Shown here piece after piece: positions 43,284 to 50,631 of a stretch of 64,000 nucleotides of DNA. The position numbers and the translations under genes are program-made. This stretch comes from JBDTSW01 sp963758845 (lineage in GTDB: Bacteria; Actinomycetota; Thermoleophilia; Solirubrobacterales; 70-9). Within the stretch, counting starts at the first letter, position 1. Each line of letters opens with the position of its first letter. The stretch is taken from positions 620,001 to 684,000 of the forward strand of contig CAVWWX010000002.1 in the NCBI GenBank assembly GCA_963758845.1, written 5' to 3'. The notes below the pieces were generated by a model, which saw only the letters and a list, made by a program, of their open reading frames with translations, searched no databases and was not told where the DNA came from.

Positions 43284-44648
43284 CTACAGCCCGTACTCCT
43301 CCAGCAGCTTGAGCCAGATCTCGCTGCGCGTGGGATAGGCGGCGACCGCGTGCCACAGCCGGCCCAGCGGCACCTCGCCGACGATCGCGATCGTGGCGGC
43401 GTGGAGCCACTCGGCCACGTCGGGCCCCACGAACGTGGCGCCCACCAGGACCCGGCGGCCCTCGTCGACGACGATGCGGGTGGTGCCGGGCCGGTCGCGG
43501 CCATAAAAGCTCGCCCCGGCGGTCCCCGACGTCTGCTGGTCCACTGCGCGCGCCTCGATCCCGGCGTCGCGCGCCGAGGCGAGCGTGTGTCCCACCGCGG
43601 CGACCTGCGGGTCGGTGAACACCACCTGCGGCACTCCCTCGCGGTCCTCCGAGGCGACGGCGTCCTTGCCGAGGACGTTGTCGGCACAGATCCGCGCCTG
43701 GTACTTGCCCATGTGCGTCAGCAGTGCACGGCCGTTGACGTCGCCGACCGCGTACAGCCAGTCGCTGTCGCCGACCCGCATGCCGTCGTCGACCTCCAGG
43801 TAGCCGCCTGCCTCGACGCCCACGGTCTCGAGGCCGATGCCCTCGGTCCGCGCGCGCCGGCCGATGGCCACCAGCACGGTGTCGCCCTCGATCGCCGAGC
43901 CGTCCGAGAGCGCCACTCGGGCGACCTTGTCGCCCGAGACCGCGTCCGCCTTCACTCCAAGCTTCAGCTCGACCCCGGTCTCCTCGAGGCCGGCGGCGAC
44001 CTCGTCGCTCGCGAACTCCTCGAGGCTCGGGATCAGCCGGTCCTCGGACTCCACCAGGGCGACGCTGGATCCAAGGGTCGCGTAGGCCTGGGCCAGCTCG
44101 CATCCCACCGGCCCGCCGCCCAGCACGAGGAGCCGGCCGGGGACCTCGGCCGCGGTCGTGGCCTCGCGGTTGGTCCAGGGGGCGAGCTCGGCGAGGCCGT
44201 CGATCGGCGGCACCACGGCCGTTGTGCCGGTGGCGATCACCACCGCCTGGCTGGCGACGAGCTCGGCGTCCCCGGCCCAGACGCGGCGGTCGCCGTCCAG
44301 CCGTCCCTCGCCACGGAACAGCTCGATGCCCCGCTTCTCCAGCCAGGGCAGCTGGCCCGAGTCGTCACGGTCCTTGATCACCTGGTCGCGGCGGGTCAGG
44401 ACGGCCGCGGCGTCCAGGTCGCCGCGCACCGCCTCCGCCGCGCCCGGTACCCGGCGCGCCTCGGCCAGCGCCTGCGCCGGGCGCAGCAGGGCCTTCGACG
44501 GCATGCACGCGTAATACGAGCACTCGCCCCCGATCAGGTGGCCCTCGACGATCGCCACCTTCAGCCCGCCCTCGGCGATGCGCCCGGCGCAGACCTCGCC
44601 GGACGAGCCCGCTCCCACAACGATGACGTCGAACTCCAGGGCGCTCAC
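43284..44648 (-). CDS. Class I pyridine-nucleotide disulfide oxidoreductase (Lpd/MerA-like)
   Basis: 454 residues. FAD motif VIVVGAGSSGEVCAGRIAEGG, redox cysteines GGECSYYACMPSKAL (CxxxxC), NAD motif LLVLGGGPVGCELAQAYATL, second FAD contact WLYAVGDVNGRALLTHMG and the dimerisation domain from about residue 330. The usual His-x-His-Pro-Thr of dihydrolipoamide dehydrogenase reads AAYPTRSE: the active-site histidine is Tyr while the glutamate is kept. So it is unlikely to be a standard dihydrolipoamide dehydrogenase. No lipoate-complex genes are nearby. GTG start. Confidence 0.85.
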   Translation of the reverse strand: MSALEFDVIVVGAGSSGEVCAGRIAEGGLKVAIVEGHLIGGECSYYACMPSKALLRPAQALAEARRVPGAAEAVRGDLDAAAVLTRRDQVIKDRDDSGQLPWLEKRGIELFRGEGRLDGDRRVWAGDAELVASQAVVIATGTTAVVPPIDGLAELAPWTNREATTAAEVPGRLLVLGGGPVGCELAQAYATLGSSVALVESEDRLIPSLEEFASDEVAAGLEETGVELKLGVKADAVSGDKVARVALSDGSAIEGDTVLVAIGRRARTEGIGLETVGVEAGGYLEVDDGMRVGDSDWLYAVGDVNGRALLTHMGKYQARICADNVLGKDAVASEDREGVPQVVFTDPQVAAVGHTLASARDAGIEARAVDQQTSGTAGASFYGRDRPGTTRIVVDEGRRVLVGATFVGPDVAEWLHAATIAIVGEVPLGRLWHAVAAYPTRSEIWLKLLEEYGL

Positions 44649-44668
44649 CCCCGGAAGCTTCGCAAAGG

Positions 44669-45532
44669 TCAGACGTCGGAGAAGTCGCGCTCGAGGAACG
44701 TCTCGGTCATCCCGAACGCCAGGAGCGCCGCAAGCAGCAGGTAGGTGACCGCGACCAGCGCGCGGGTGCGGCCCGGGATCGCGTGATAGGCCCGCGACTC
44801 AGGCGTGTTGCGCTGCTTCCAGCGGCGCCAGCTCTCGATCCCGCCGAGGATAAGCACCAGGATCATGATCGGGTTCGGGAAGGCGAACGTCAGACCGATC
44901 AGCGCGGCGAACCCGACGAACCAGACCCAGGGCGAGAGCGCCGCCATGGCGCGGCCTCCGTCCAGCGGCAGGACGGGCAGGAGGTTGATCAGGTTGATGA
45001 AGAAGCCGATGTAGGCGAGGGCCTGCCAGAACGGCTCGTCGGTGATCAGCCAGACGGCGAGCGGCACGAGCGTCGCGATCGAGCCCAGGATCGGCCCGGC
45101 CAGGCCCACGCGGGCCTCGGCAGCGGCATCGTCGCCCATCGACTTCGCCGCGACGACGGCGCCGAGGAACGGGATGAACATCGGCGCCGAGGCCTCGACC
45201 CCCTCGCGACGGAGCTGGATCACGTGGCCCAGCTCGTGGAGAAGGAGCAGCAGGACGAAGCCCAGCGCGAAGGTCCACGGCCAGATCAGCGCGTAGGCGG
45301 CGATCGAGACGAGCATCGTCGCCGAAGTCGTGAGGATCTTCAGCTTCGGCAGCAGCAGCAGGATGGCCTTGCCCTTCGTGATCAGCAGGACCGCCCCGGC
45401 GGCGATCGGGCCGAACAGCCGCTTGCCGCGTTCGCGCCAGTCGCTGCCCCGTCCCGACCCAGGCTGGATCGGCTCGTACTCCCGCTCGGGTGGGGGCTCG
45501 GGGGGCCAGGAGGTGGCTCGGCTATCGGTCAT
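44669..45532 (-). CDS. M50-family membrane zinc metalloprotease (site-2 protease-like)
   Basis: 287 residues, five to six transmembrane helices. The zinc motif HELGH is in LLLLHELGHVIQLRREGV, and the second motif, LLPVLPLDGGRAMAAL (N/LDGG), completes the site. A Pro/Glu-rich cytoplasmic N-terminus of about 40 residues precedes helix 1. Such enzymes cleave membrane proteins, often anti-sigma factors, but no partner is adjacent. ATG 45532 is chosen because GGAGAA sits eight bases before it; the longer TTG start at 45553 is unnecessary. Confidence 0.87.
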   Translation of the reverse strand: MTDSRATSWPPEPPPEREYEPIQPGSGRGSDWRERGKRLFGPIAAGAVLLITKGKAILLLLPKLKILTTSATMLVSIAAYALIWPWTFALGFVLLLLLHELGHVIQLRREGVEASAPMFIPFLGAVVAAKSMGDDAAAEARVGLAGPILGSIATLVPLAVWLITDEPFWQALAYIGFFINLINLLPVLPLDGGRAMAALSPWVWFVGFAALIGLTFAFPNPIMILVLILGGIESWRRWKQRNTPESRAYHAIPGRTRALVAVTYLLLAALLAFGMTETFLERDFSDV

Positions 45533-45625
45533 GGAACGTTCTCCATTCTCCAATGCTTCACTAAATGTAGCTTCAGCGGGAACGGTCCCGTGAGGCTCGG
45601 CGTCAGATAACCGTTGGGAAGGCGG

Positions 45626-45793
45626 CTACTCGGCCAGCTCGAGGTGGGAGCGCCAGTCGGAGTCGATTCCCCCGAGCGCATCGAAGACGATCCCCTGCAG
45701 CTCGGCCTCGTCGTAGCTGTCCGAGTCGAACGTCGCCGAATTGAACTCGGAGTCCCAGCCGACGGCGATCTCGGTCACCTTGCCCGCCTGCAT
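45626..45793 (-). CDS. Small acidic hypothetical protein (55 aa)
   Basis: 55 residues, acidic, beginning MQAGKVTEIAVGWDSEFNSA and ending HLELAE. ATG 45793 has GAGGAG six bases upstream; a GTG at 45844 would extend it by 17 residues. The two-thirds Asp/Glu/Ser content suggests a small soluble protein. No family recognised. It lies between the M50 protease and the stress protein genes, all on the minus strand. Confidence 0.5.
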   Translation of the reverse strand: MQAGKVTEIAVGWDSEFNSATFDSDSYDEAELQGIVFDALGGIDSDWRSHLELAE

Positions 45794-45892
45794 GGCCAAC
45801 TCCTCGCCCTTCGGCCCGGTCGCATTGAGGAATAGCAGTCCCACGAAGCGGGGAACCCTATACCCCGGCGGGCCGGGGGCGGGGCTCAGGTG

Positions 45893-46318
45893 CTACGTGG
45901 TCTTGACGACCAGAACCGAGCAGCCGGCGTTGTGCGTAACCGTGTTCGGCACACTGCCTAGCACCCGGCGCTTCATCCCTTTGTTGCCGATCACCAGCAG
46001 ATCGGCCTCGCATTCCTCGGCCAACCGGACGAGTACCTCGCCCGGATCGCCTTCGTCGGCACGGGTCTCGCAGTCAATTCCTTCCTTGCCGAGGTCCCCC
46101 TCGATCCGCTCGAGGATCGATCTCACTCTGGCCGAGGTGTTCGAGGCCCACTGCAGCTCGATGTTCCGGGACCTGGCTGCGGACGAGCCCTTCGAGCGCT
46201 CGAAGGCGCTGAGGAGCACCAGCTTGGCCCCAAAGCGTCGCGCGATTTCGGCTGCCTGCCTGACGGCCTCGTCTGCCGTTTCCGATCCGTCGGTTCCAAC
46301 GGCCACGGTGGAAATCAT
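45893..46318 (-). CDS. Universal stress protein (UspA family)
   Basis: 141 residues, one Usp domain. First strand STVAVGTDGSETADEAVRQA, RFGAKLVLLSAFERS, then ADEGDPGEVLVRLAEECEAD and the ATP-binding motif GNKGMKRRVLGSVPNTVTHN (G-x2-G-x9-G-S/T) ending CSVLVVK. It belongs to the ATP-binding UspFG/MJ0577 type. ATG 46318 is the natural start just before the first strand. Likely a stress-responsive cytoplasmic protein; the trigger cannot be read. Confidence 0.88.
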   Translation of the reverse strand: MISTVAVGTDGSETADEAVRQAAEIARRFGAKLVLLSAFERSKGSSAARSRNIELQWASNTSARVRSILERIEGDLGKEGIDCETRADEGDPGEVLVRLAEECEADLLVIGNKGMKRRVLGSVPNTVTHNAGCSVLVVKTT

Positions 46319-46441
46319 CGAGTTGAGTATCCACCAAACGCGCACACGGTGGCGATCTGGCCAAGGCCAGCCGTGGCGCGGGGAAGTCCGCTCTGCTCGG
46401 GAAGCAGCGCTTTCGCTCGGTCGCGAGATACTGCATGCGCG

Positions 46442-46834
46442 ATGTCGGAGGAGAACGTCGAGATCGTGCGGCGAGCCTTCGCCTACGAGATCTACGGGGT
46501 CGGCGACCGTGCCGAGGCGGAGGCGATCTTTGATCCTCATGTCGTGATCAACCCGACCGAGGAGGGACCGTCGCACGGCCTGGATGCGATTCGGGACAAC
46601 ATCGAGCATTGGAAGGGCGCGTGGGACGAACTCGAAGTGACGCCTGAGGAGTTCATCGACGCCGGAGACAGTGTGCTCGTTGCCGTCCATCATCGCGGGC
46701 GAGGCCGGGGAAGCGGAATCGAGGTCGAAACCCGGTTCTACCTGGTCTACAGCCTGCGCAACGGCAAAGTCGCCCGTTCGGACGAGTACGCGGATCGGGC
46801 CGACGCCCTCGAAGCCGCCGGGCTGGGGGAGTAG
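46442..46834 (+). CDS. NTF2/SnoaL-like protein
   Basis: 130 residues. The opening MSEENVEIVRRAFAYEIYGV is the typical start of a large actinobacterial SnoaL-like family. PEEFIDAGDSVLVAVHHRGR and VYSLRNGKVARSDEYADRAD give the remaining strands. ATG 46442 follows a GATACT box by nine bases. Function unknown; these proteins are usually small-molecule isomerases or binding proteins. Divergent from the universal stress protein gene. Confidence 0.83.
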   Translation: MSEENVEIVRRAFAYEIYGVGDRAEAEAIFDPHVVINPTEEGPSHGLDAIRDNIEHWKGAWDELEVTPEEFIDAGDSVLVAVHHRGRGRGSGIEVETRFYLVYSLRNGKVARSDEYADRADALEAAGLGE

Positions 46835-46877
46835 CGCTCGACTCCGCCTGCGGGGCAGTCGGTGTCGATCCTGAAAG

Positions 46878-47244
46878 TGGAGGCGGCCGGAGTCGCACCG
46901 GCGTCCGCGAAACCTGTCTCGATGCGTACTACGAGCGTTCCCTCGGAGTCTGATCTCGGCGTCCGGTTCGGTCGATCCGAGGGGCACGTGCCCGGACGCC
47001 ACACCCTCCTGAAAATGTCCCCCTTGGGTCGAGGGTCCTACCTTCGGGGTGAGCCCACTGTTTAAGCCGCGACCCGGATCGTGGGCCATCCGGCGCGACT
47101 ACCCTCTACTGCCTAGGCAGCGAGGGCGAACTCATGATCAGAGTTCGCACTTATGGTTGTCCGGGGTTTTTTTACGAGGCCAACCCGGGTCCTCGACTCG
47201 CAACATCGGGACTGTCCAGCTTCACGTCGAATCTAGGCGCCCCC
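46878..47244 (-). ncRNA. ssrA: Transfer-messenger RNA (tmRNA)
   Basis: Reads on the minus strand from GGGGGCG at 47244 to the discriminator base at 46878, 367 nt. The 5' part has the conserved GATTCGACG. The 5' GGGGGCG pairs with CGCCTCC at the 3' end as a seven-pair acceptor stem with one G-U. The tag frame starts at GCG (47148) after ATAAGT and encodes ANSDHEFALAA then TAG (47113-47115), ending in the ALAA degradation signal. The T arm is GCCGG-TGCGACT-CCGGC: the loop has G where TTCGACT normally has T. CCA is not encoded. It works with SmpB (40730). Confidence 0.93.
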
Positions 47245-47300
47245 TTATGTGCCCTCGATTGTAGGGGGTGAGAGCTGGCCTCTGTGTCCCTCTCGGGTGC

Positions 47301-47879
47301 GTGGAAGCGCGTACCCAGCGAGGACAGGCGAGCGTGGAGCTGGTTGGGCTCATCGCCCTGGTGGCCTTGCTCTTGGCCGCCGCACTAGTTGCCGCCGATG
47401 TCCGCGCCGCCGGCCTCCCTCGGGCGATCGCCGCCGCGATCCTTCCCCGGCCCGAGGCGTCGGCGGCGCCGGCAGCCAAGGACCGCGAACCTCTTCCGGC
47501 TGTCGTCGACCGCCTGATGGCGGTCGAACTGGATGAGTTCCTCGCCTACCGCGACTCGGCCGAGAGCGACCCGCGGCTGGACTTCTCGACCGACCTCTGC
47601 ACCGCCCCGGTGCTGGGCAGCTCGGGCCCGACCTACGACTTCACCGAGGCCTGCCTTCGCCATGACTTCGGCTATCGCAACTACGGTCCGCTTGGCACCC
47701 TGGACGGGCTGCGGCGAAGCGTCGACGAGCGCTTCCTGGCCGACATGCGCGAGAGCTGCCTGGCGCGGCCTGGGGAGCAGGTGATCCGCTGCCTGGGGTG
47801 GGCCCGCGCCTACTACCGGGGCGTACGCGCCTTCGGGTGGATCCCGGCCGGGCGCTACGAGCAGCCGCCGGCAGGCTAG
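47301..47879 (+). CDS. TadE/pilin-like anchor fused to a bacterial phospholipase A2 domain
   Basis: About 192 residues. The N-terminus RGQASVELVGLIALVALLLA is the Gly-x-x-Ser-Val-Glu plus hydrophobic helix of TadE/pseudopilin-type proteins, processed after Gly by a prepilin-type peptidase in that family. The C-terminal half carries the prokaryotic phospholipase A2 signature: STDLCTAPVLGSSGPTYDFT then EACLRHDFGYRNYG, with the catalytic His-Asp pair and paired cysteines. Streptomyces-type enzymes have an ordinary Sec signal, so this anchor is unusual. No Tad pilus genes are in the window. GTG 47301 is preferred; GTG 47268 adds eleven residues. The end overlaps the convergent ABC gene. Confidence 0.78.
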   Translation: MEARTQRGQASVELVGLIALVALLLAAALVAADVRAAGLPRAIAAAILPRPEASAAPAAKDREPLPAVVDRLMAVELDEFLAYRDSAESDPRLDFSTDLCTAPVLGSSGPTYDFTEACLRHDFGYRNYGPLGTLDGLRRSVDERFLADMRESCLARPGEQVIRCLGWARAYYRGVRAFGWIPAGRYEQPPAG

Positions 47880-48625
47880 GCGCGGCCCGCCTTGAGCAGG
47901 CGTCGCAGGAAGCGCTGCGTCTCCTGCTGAGCGGGCTCCGTGAGCACCTGCTCCGGCGAGCCCACCTCGAGCAGCCTGCCCTCGTGCAGGAAGCCGACGG
48001 TGTCGGCGACCTCGCGCGCGAAGCCCATCTCGTGGGTGGCGATCAGCATCGTCACGCCCTCGGCCTTCAGGTCGCGCACGGCTTCCAGCACCTCGCCGAC
48101 CAGCTCGGGGTCGAGGGCGCTGGTCACCTCGTCCAGGAGCATCGCCCGCGGCCTCGCGGCGAAGGCGCGCGCGATCGCCACCCGTTGCTGTTGGCCGCCG
48201 GAGAGGCGGTCCGGGGCGTCGCGCTCGCGTCCCGCCAGGCCAAAGCGGCGCAGGAGCTCGACGGCCACCGATTCCGCTTCGTCGCGAGGCGTTCCCTGGG
48301 CGCGCGTGATCCCGAGGATCACATTCTCGAGCACGCTCAGATGCGGAAAGAGGTTGTAGGCCTGGAACACCACCCCGAGCCTGCGCCGGACGTCGACCGC
48401 GTCGACCGCGGGGTCGGTGATCACCTCGCCGTCGAGGAAGATGTCTCCGTCGTCGATCTCCTCCAGCAGGTCGATGCAGCGCAGGATCGTCGACTTTCCC
48501 GACCCCGAGGCGCCGATCAGCGCGACGGCCTGATGCTCGGCGACAGCGAGGTCGACCCCATGCAGAACCTCACGCTCCCCGAAGGACTTGGTCACGCCGG
48601 TCAGCTCCAGGACGGCCTTGCTCAC
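47876..48625 (-). CDS. Polar amino-acid ABC transporter ATPase
   Basis: 249 residues, GlnQ-type. Walker A GASGSGKSTILRCIDLLEEI, Q-loop VFQAYNLFPHLSVLENVILG, signature DRLSGGQQQRVAIARAFAAR, Walker B AMLLDEVTSALDPELVGEVL and the H-loop IATHEMGFAREVADTVGFLH. It energises amino-acid import together with the permease and binding protein upstream. GTG 48625 overlaps the permease stop (GTGA) and has GGAGG before it. Confidence 0.93.
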   Translation of the reverse strand: MSKAVLELTGVTKSFGEREVLHGVDLAVAEHQAVALIGASGSGKSTILRCIDLLEEIDDGDIFLDGEVITDPAVDAVDVRRRLGVVFQAYNLFPHLSVLENVILGITRAQGTPRDEAESVAVELLRRFGLAGRERDAPDRLSGGQQQRVAIARAFAARPRAMLLDEVTSALDPELVGEVLEAVRDLKAEGVTMLIATHEMGFAREVADTVGFLHEGRLLEVGSPEQVLTEPAQQETQRFLRRLLKAGRA

Positions 48626-49467
48626 CGGGCGTCCCTCCTCCGCTCCCAGCGGTCCAGCAGGCGCGCCATCGGGATCGTGATGCACAGGTAGAGCAGGGCG
48701 GCGGCCACGAGCGGCGTGTAGTTGAAGGTCGAGGCGGTGATGATCTGCGCCTGGCGAAACGCCTCGCCCGTGACGCCGATGATCGCGATCAGGGCGACGT
48801 CCTTCTGGAGGGCGATGAAGTCGTTGAGCAGCGGCGGGCCGACGTTGCGGACTGCCTGCGGGACGATCACGTGGCGCAGGGCTTGGGCCTCGGTCAGGCC
48901 GACCGACAGCGCCGCGTCGCGCTGGCCCCGGTGCACCGAGTTGATCCCCGCGCGGTAGACCTCGGCGACGTAGGCGCTGTAGGAGAGCGTCAGCGCGAAC
49001 CCGCCCAGGATTACCGGCTCGGTCGGCAGCCAGCCCAGCGGCGTCTCGCCGTCCTCCGAGGCGACCGCGAGCGCCGGCACGCCAAAGCCGATCAGGTAGA
49101 CGAGGAGGATCGTGGGGATCCCTCGGAAGACGTCCGTGAAAACGGTCGCCAGGAGCCGCAGCGGGAACATCGCAGGCGCGCGGGCCAGGCGAAGCAGCGC
49201 CACCGCCAGACCGAGGATCAGGACACAGACCTCGACGATCAGGAAGACCCGGACGTCCAGCCAGAACGCCTCGAGGATGTCCGGGAACGCGTCGGCGAAA
49301 TCCTCCGGGTTGAAGAACGAGTCGCGGACCAGCGGCCAGCCGGGACTGGTCACGATCAGTATCGCCATCCCCCCGAGGACGACGATGGTCGAGACCGCCG
49401 CGATCGTGAGGCCCCGGCGGTCCCGGCGGCGCTTGGCCGCCTCGCGCTCGGCGCGGCGGTCGCTCAT
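48622..49467 (-). CDS. Polar amino-acid ABC transporter permease
   Basis: 281 residues, HisM/GlnP-type. A basic cytoplasmic start, then a first helix LTIAAVSTIVVLGGMAILIV, a roughly 35-residue periplasmic loop and the core BPD transport domain: FRGIPTILLVYLIGFGVPAL, SAYVAEVYRAGINSVHRGQR and the EAA loop EAQALRHVIVPQAVRNVGPP that docks on the ATPase. The single permease probably forms a homodimer. ATG 49467; downstream gene overlaps, upstream binding-protein gene is 31 bases away. Confidence 0.92.
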   Translation of the reverse strand: MSDRRAEREAAKRRRDRRGLTIAAVSTIVVLGGMAILIVTSPGWPLVRDSFFNPEDFADAFPDILEAFWLDVRVFLIVEVCVLILGLAVALLRLARAPAMFPLRLLATVFTDVFRGIPTILLVYLIGFGVPALAVASEDGETPLGWLPTEPVILGGFALTLSYSAYVAEVYRAGINSVHRGQRDAALSVGLTEAQALRHVIVPQAVRNVGPPLLNDFIALQKDVALIAIIGVTGEAFRQAQIITASTFNYTPLVAAALLYLCITIPMARLLDRWERRRDAR

Positions 49468-49498
49468 GCGGCGGGAGGCCGCCGGGGCGGCGCCCCGG

Positions 49499-50368
49499 CT
49501 ACTCGATGACCGGCGCGTCGGTCTTGTCCGCGATCCACTTCTGCTCGATCTCGGCCAGCTCGCCGGAGTCGGAGAGCTCGGTGATCGCGGCCGAGACGCA
49601 GTCGGTCAGCGGCGAGTCTTTCTCCAGCAGCGCGCCCCACTCGTCGCCGCCCGGCGCCTCGAACTGGCCGACGGTCGTCGCCTCGGGCACCTGGACGGCC
49701 GTGAGGAAGAACGCCGTCGGCACGTCGACGACCACCGCATCCACCTGCCCCTGCTTGAGGGCGGTGACGACGTCGTTCGACGTGTCGAAGACCTGTGGCT
49801 CCTCGGTGGGCTGGATCGATGCCTCGACGGCCTCGAGGCTGGTGGTGCCGATCTGCACGCCGATCGACGCGTCGGCGAGGTCGGCCAGGGAGGTCGCGGA
49901 GGCCGCGTCGGAGTCCTTCAGCGCCACCACGGCCTGTTTGGCCGTGTAGTACGGGGTCGAGAAGTCCACCTGCTCGGCGCGCTTCGCCGTGATCGAGATC
50001 TGGTTGACGTCGAAGTCGAAGTCCTTCGGGCCGGGGGCGTAGGACGAGTTGAACGGCTCTACCACCCACTTCACGTCGGACTCGGAGTAGCCCAGCGTGT
50101 CCGCGATCGCGTAGGCGGCGGCGCTCTCGAAGCCCTCGCCGTTGGTCGGGTCGTCGTCCTCGAAGTACGGCGGGAAGGCGGGACTGTCGGTTGCGATCGT
50201 GAGCGTCGAGTCGGCGAGCGTCTCGAGCTGGTCGGGCGTGCAGTCGTCCAGCGACACGGTGTCCGTCGTGCCCTCCGCCGACGAGGAGGAGTCATCGTCG
50301 TCACCGCAGCCGGCGGCGAGGGCGGCGAGGGCCAGGATCAGCAGGAGGGGAAGGCGGAATTGGGACAA
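49499..50368 (-). CDS. Amino-acid ABC transporter substrate-binding lipoprotein
   Basis: 289 residues. Signal peptide with lipobox (LALAALAAGC), an acidic Asp/Ser linker, then a periplasmic-binding-protein family 3 domain: LTIATDSPAFPPYFEDDDPT, NQISITAKRAEQVDFSTPYY, QAVVALKDSD, IGVQIGTTSLEAVEA and a hinge with DAVVVDVPTAFFL. It captures a polar amino acid outside the membrane and delivers it to the permease encoded next. TTG start at 50368 with AGAGAGG upstream. First gene of the three-gene operon. Confidence 0.92.
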   Translation of the reverse strand: MSQFRLPLLLILALAALAAGCGDDDDSSSSAEGTTDTVSLDDCTPDQLETLADSTLTIATDSPAFPPYFEDDDPTNGEGFESAAAYAIADTLGYSESDVKWVVEPFNSSYAPGPKDFDFDVNQISITAKRAEQVDFSTPYYTAKQAVVALKDSDAASATSLADLADASIGVQIGTTSLEAVEASIQPTEEPQVFDTSNDVVTALKQGQVDAVVVDVPTAFFLTAVQVPEATTVGQFEAPGGDEWGALLEKDSPLTDCVSAAITELSDSGELAEIEQKWIADKTDAPVIE

Positions 50369-50631
50369 CGTAGAGACCTCTCTGGCTCTCGGGGACGGCA
50401 GCGGCGCAATCGTATGCCCTTAGGCGCAGGGCCGCACAGCCGGCCTGGCGGCCGGGCCGGCCGGCTCGCACCCCCCTGCGGTGCGGTCCCCTCGACCGGG
50501 CCCGGCCGCCGCCCGTCCCCAGCCGGGTGGTCGGCAACCCCACTGCGTATAAGAACCGGCGAGGCGCCGAGACGCACGCTGGTTTTGGCGGTGGCCGGCC
50601 GCTGCGGGGCGGCCGGGCGCGACATGGCCGC
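50369..50631. promoter_or_regulatory. 263-base intergenic region
   Basis: Between the binding-protein gene and the end of the sigma-factor gene, both minus strand. It must contain the ABC operon promoter. A TATACG (minus strand, near 50546-50551) is a possible -10. No palindrome or RNA gene was recognised. Confidence 0.3.

Noticed and set aside
46835..47300. Short open frames in the gap before the phospholipase gene
   Set aside because: They fall inside the tmRNA on the minus strand and have no ribosome-binding sites or motifs.
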